NCBI GenBank assembly: GCA_964442345.1 | Contig: CAYTZD010000032.1 | Location: 1 to 17,603, forward strand | DNA length: 17,603 nt | Direction: 5' to 3' | Source of the DNA: Hippea sp964442345 | GTDB taxonomy: Bacteria; Campylobacterota_A; Desulfurellia; Desulfurellales; Hippeaceae | In this document: positions 15,709-17,603 of the stretch, one piece after another | How positions within the stretch are numbered: position 1 is the stretch's first letter | Layout of the letters: every line of letters begins with the position of its first letter | Notes under the pieces: generated by a model | Told to the model about the DNA's origin: nothing | Databases searched by the model: none | The model's input: the letters and a program-made list of their open reading frames with translations, nothing else | Program-made: the position numbers and the translations under genes

Positions 15709-16262
15709 TTAAGTAAACTCCCTTCATTGTATTCGAGTAATAAAACATTCTTATCTATTTTTAGATTACCCTTAGTGGCAACTGCCCTTACAAATTCCCA
15801 CTGGGTTATCTTGCTTAGATCTTCTTCATCTTCAATAATAGGAATTGGAAGCATACCCATAGATTCACAGATGAATATAACCTTCTCTGTAAGTTTTGAT
15901 GTTATGGGTTTTACAGGGAACAGAATGGCATCGGCACCATATATTCTATGCATATAGATCTGATACTCATCCACTATTAAGTCCTTAAACACTATTACCA
16001 TAGATGTATTATTCTGTTTTGCAAATCCAATGTTGTCTAATCTTGCATCATACGGCATATCCGTTAAATCCAAAAGAACGCCGTTAAAATCCTTTTCGTT
16101 AAGCTCTTCGATATTTGCAGATTGTATGCTTTTGCTTTTTTTGAAAAACTCCACCACATTGTTTGGCTCAACAAAAAGCATATTGAGACCCATCTCAAGC
16201 ACATGCGGTGGTAGTTCGCTTTTTCTTCTTTTTACCAACTCTTTCTTTTCTTTAATCTCCAT
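15693..16262 (-). CDS. Truncated, probably inactive indole-3-glycerol-phosphate-synthase-like protein (hypothetical)
   Basis: 189 residues of unknown function. Parts read like a TrpC barrel. The start KEKKELVKRRKSELP resembles the N-terminal helix of that enzyme, and VEFFKKSKS can be set against its AEIKRRSPS strand. VIVFKDLIVDEYQIYMHRIYGADAILF (90-115) matches its KDFI-YQI-GADAIL core, with the catalytic-type Lys93 kept. ESMGMLPIPIIEDEEDL fits the following LGM-VEVH-EL part. The second strand Lys of the active site appears replaced by Phe, and the last two barrel strands with the phosphate site are missing (TrpC is about 255 residues). Tryptophan synthesis is therefore unlikely. No signal or membrane segment is seen. 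It overlaps lgt by 11 and murC by 16 bases, with AAGGTGG upstream, so it is embedded in the cell wall operon and translated with it. Confidence 0.6.
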   Translation of the reverse strand: MEIKEKKELVKRRKSELPPHVLEMGLNMLFVEPNNVVEFFKKSKSIQSANIEELNEKDFNGVLLDLTDMPYDARLDNIGFAKQNNTSMVIVFKDLIVDEYQIYMHRIYGADAILFPVKPITSKLTEKVIFICESMGMLPIPIIEDEEDLSKITQWEFVRAVATKGNLKIDKNVLLLEYNEGSLLKCSSR

Positions 16263-17025
16263 ACCTTGTCCACCTTCTATAAATTTCTATACCGCCTATA
16301 ACAATCATTGCAAGGCAAAGCCACTGTCCCATCGTTAAACCGTATATAAATCCCAATTGCGGGTCAGGTTCTCTTGTAAATTCTATGAAAAACCTAAAAA
16401 AACCGTATAGGAATACAAAAAGCCAGAATAAGATACCCTTTTTATTAATAAGTCTATCCCTAAGGGAAAACAGTATGCCAAATAGCACAACGCCTTCAAA
16501 AAGGGCTTCATATAACTGTGATGGGTGTCTTGGAAGATAACCGCCTTTGGGAAAAGCAACAGCCCAGGGCAGGTTTGTAATCCTTCCCCACAATTCATCA
16601 TTTATGAAGTTTGCTATCCTGCCAAAAAATAGACCTACAGGAGCTACGACAACTGCTTCATCTGCAATATCATAAAAGCTTAAATTGTATTTCTTGCAAA
16701 GCAGGATTCCTGCAACTATAGCACCAATAAGCCCACCATGAAAGCTCATTCCACCTTTCCATATACTAAAGATCTCCAAAGGGTGGTGCATATAGAAAGG
16801 TAAATTGTAAATCAGGACATACCCTACCCTTCCGCCTAAGATAACACCCAAGATGGCATACAAAAATATATCATCTGCAAGACCTTTTATGTTGAATTTT
16901 TTTAGTCTTTTATTTAGATAAAGATACCCTATTGTAAAACCAATCGCATAAGCTAGGCCGTACCATCTAAGATGTATGCCTTTATAGCTGAATATATCAG
17001 GGTTTATCTCAGGGTATTTTATCAT
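16252..17025 (-). CDS. lgt: Phosphatidylglycerol--prolipoprotein diacylglyceryl transferase
   Basis: A 257-residue inner-membrane protein with about seven hydrophobic helices that transfers diacylglyceryl to the lipobox Cys of prolipoproteins, such as the two Pal proteins in this window. Conserved elements are LRWYGLAYAIGF (19-30), SFHGGLIG with His96, and GRIANFINDELWGR with Arg136, Asn139 and Glu144. PRHPSQLYEA and RFFIEFTREPDPQLG with Arg211, Glu215 and Arg218 complete the set. The position of the usual Gly in NFINGE is Asp143 here, a variable site. No clear Shine-Dalgarno precedes ATG 17025, but the gene overlaps the upstream SPOR gene by 17 bases, and the start matches the family pattern of YP-x-I-x-P. 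Confidence 0.95.
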   Translation of the reverse strand: MIKYPEINPDIFSYKGIHLRWYGLAYAIGFTIGYLYLNKRLKKFNIKGLADDIFLYAILGVILGGRVGYVLIYNLPFYMHHPLEIFSIWKGGMSFHGGLIGAIVAGILLCKKYNLSFYDIADEAVVVAPVGLFFGRIANFINDELWGRITNLPWAVAFPKGGYLPRHPSQLYEALFEGVVLFGILFSLRDRLINKKGILFWLFVFLYGFFRFFIEFTREPDPQLGFIYGLTMGQWLCLAMIVIGGIEIYRRWTRYGD

Positions 17026-17602
17026 ATTTTTTGATTATAGGCATATACGATAGTTTTAGCTGCTTTTTTATCTCTCTTGCTTTTATTTTTGCGGCGTAAT
17101 AGCCATTGACGGGTCCTACATAAACCCTTGTATAGGTCTTTCCTTTTACTTCTACTTCTTTAATAAATGCATTATGCCCGCACTTTCTGAGTTTTAGCAC
17201 CGTTGTTAAAGCAAATTTTCTGTTTTTGTTTGACGATACCCAGATTATATACTTTTTGGCTGCAGCATATTTTTTATGTGTTTTTGGTTTTGGTTTAACT
17301 GTATGGTGTTTTATCTCTTTTTTTGGCTTTTGAGTAACTGTCTGTTTTGCTTTGGGTTTCTCTTTTTCTGTTTGGGTTGGCTGTTCTTTTTTCTGTACAG
17401 TTTGAATCTGATTTTCTAAATTTACTATCTGTGGACCGTTGGCTGGTTGTGTTTGCTTTTCTGTTTCTTCTTTAGCTGTTGTGGGTGTTGCTTTGTTGAC
17501 TGTGGTAGGCTCTTGTGTGGCTAAAGTCTCATTACCCGTTATGCCGTTGTTTTCCTGTGTTGATTCAATGGGTTCAGAAGGCGTCTCTTTTATAGGGTTG
17601 GA
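17009..17602 (-). CDS. SPOR-domain protein, C-terminal part (5' end outside window)
   Basis: The frame is open from the right edge to the stop at 17009-17011, giving 197 residues of a protein whose start lies beyond the window. The GTG at 17200 is internal. The first 120 or so visible residues are low complexity, rich in Thr, Gln, Glu, Pro and Lys, ending in a basic Lys-Pro stretch: a flexible periplasmic linker. The end (about 121-195) is a SPOR domain: IIWVSSNKNRKFALTTVLKLRKCG, then YTRVYVGPVNGYYAAKIKAREI. SPOR domains bind denuded glycan strands at the septum (FtsN, DamX, RlpA). An N-terminal membrane anchor is expected outside the window. Position upstream of lgt and the mur-fts genes supports a role in division; it could be the FtsN-like member of this species, but that is inference. 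Confidence 0.85.
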   Translation of the reverse strand, partial: SNPIKETPSEPIESTQENNGITGNETLATQEPTTVNKATPTTAKEETEKQTQPANGPQIVNLENQIQTVQKKEQPTQTEKEKPKAKQTVTQKPKKEIKHHTVKPKPKTHKKYAAAKKYIIWVSSNKNRKFALTTVLKLRKCGHNAFIKEVEVKGKTYTRVYVGPVNGYYAAKIKAREIKKQLKLSYMPIIKKYDKIP

Positions 17603-17603
17603 T

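Overview
The window comes from an AT-rich, Gram-negative (diderm) bacterium. It carries Tol-Pal genes, the committed lipid A enzyme LpxC, prolipoprotein diacylglyceryl transferase and a periplasmic-type cell wall pathway. My best guess at the lineage is Desulfurellales (Hippea/Desulfurella) or a nearby campylobacterotal/deltaproteobacterial group. The guess rests on protein style, the tandem DUF507 pair and a broken-up division cluster, so treat it as inference. I see no tRNA, rRNA, CRISPR, insertion sequence, phage gene or convincing factor-independent terminator. Coding density is extreme: no gene-free stretch exceeds about 65 bases.

Left part (1 to 5609, + strand): the distal end of a tol-pal operon. 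In order it holds a TolA/TonB-like protein cut by the left edge, TolB, two tandem Pal lipoproteins, CpoB (YbgF) and then dxs. tolQ and tolR would be expected just left of the window. The two pal genes share a perfect 227-bp block covering most of the OmpA-like domain, while the parts upstream have diverged, which points to recent gene conversion.

Right part (17603 to 5549, - strand): one very compact head-to-tail series of 15 genes, probably a single long transcription unit read right to left. It runs SPOR-domain protein (cut by the right edge), lgt, a degenerate indole-glycerol-phosphate-synthase-like protein, murC, murB, ddl, ftsQ, ftsA, ftsZ, plsY, two DUF507 genes, carA, lpxC and a TrmN6-like methyltransferase. 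Most junctions overlap by 4 to 26 bases. The murC-murB-ddl-ftsQ-ftsA-ftsZ core is the classic end of the dcw cluster. What lies on each side of it is not classic: lgt and the TrpC-like gene stand where murG/ftsW would be, and phospholipid, pyrimidine/arginine and lipid A genes follow ftsZ.

Functionally the genes converge on building and dividing the envelope: peptidoglycan precursors (MurC, MurB, Ddl), the divisome (FtsQ, FtsA, FtsZ, SPOR protein), phospholipid (PlsY), lipid A (LpxC), lipoprotein maturation (Lgt), outer-membrane constriction (Tol-Pal, CpoB) and isoprenoid supply for the lipid carrier (Dxs). The two gene series converge and overlap by 61 bp at the dxs/trmN6 junction. The items most worth a second look are the TrpC-like protein inside the cell wall operon, the homogenised pal pair and the unusual Pal1 lipobox.
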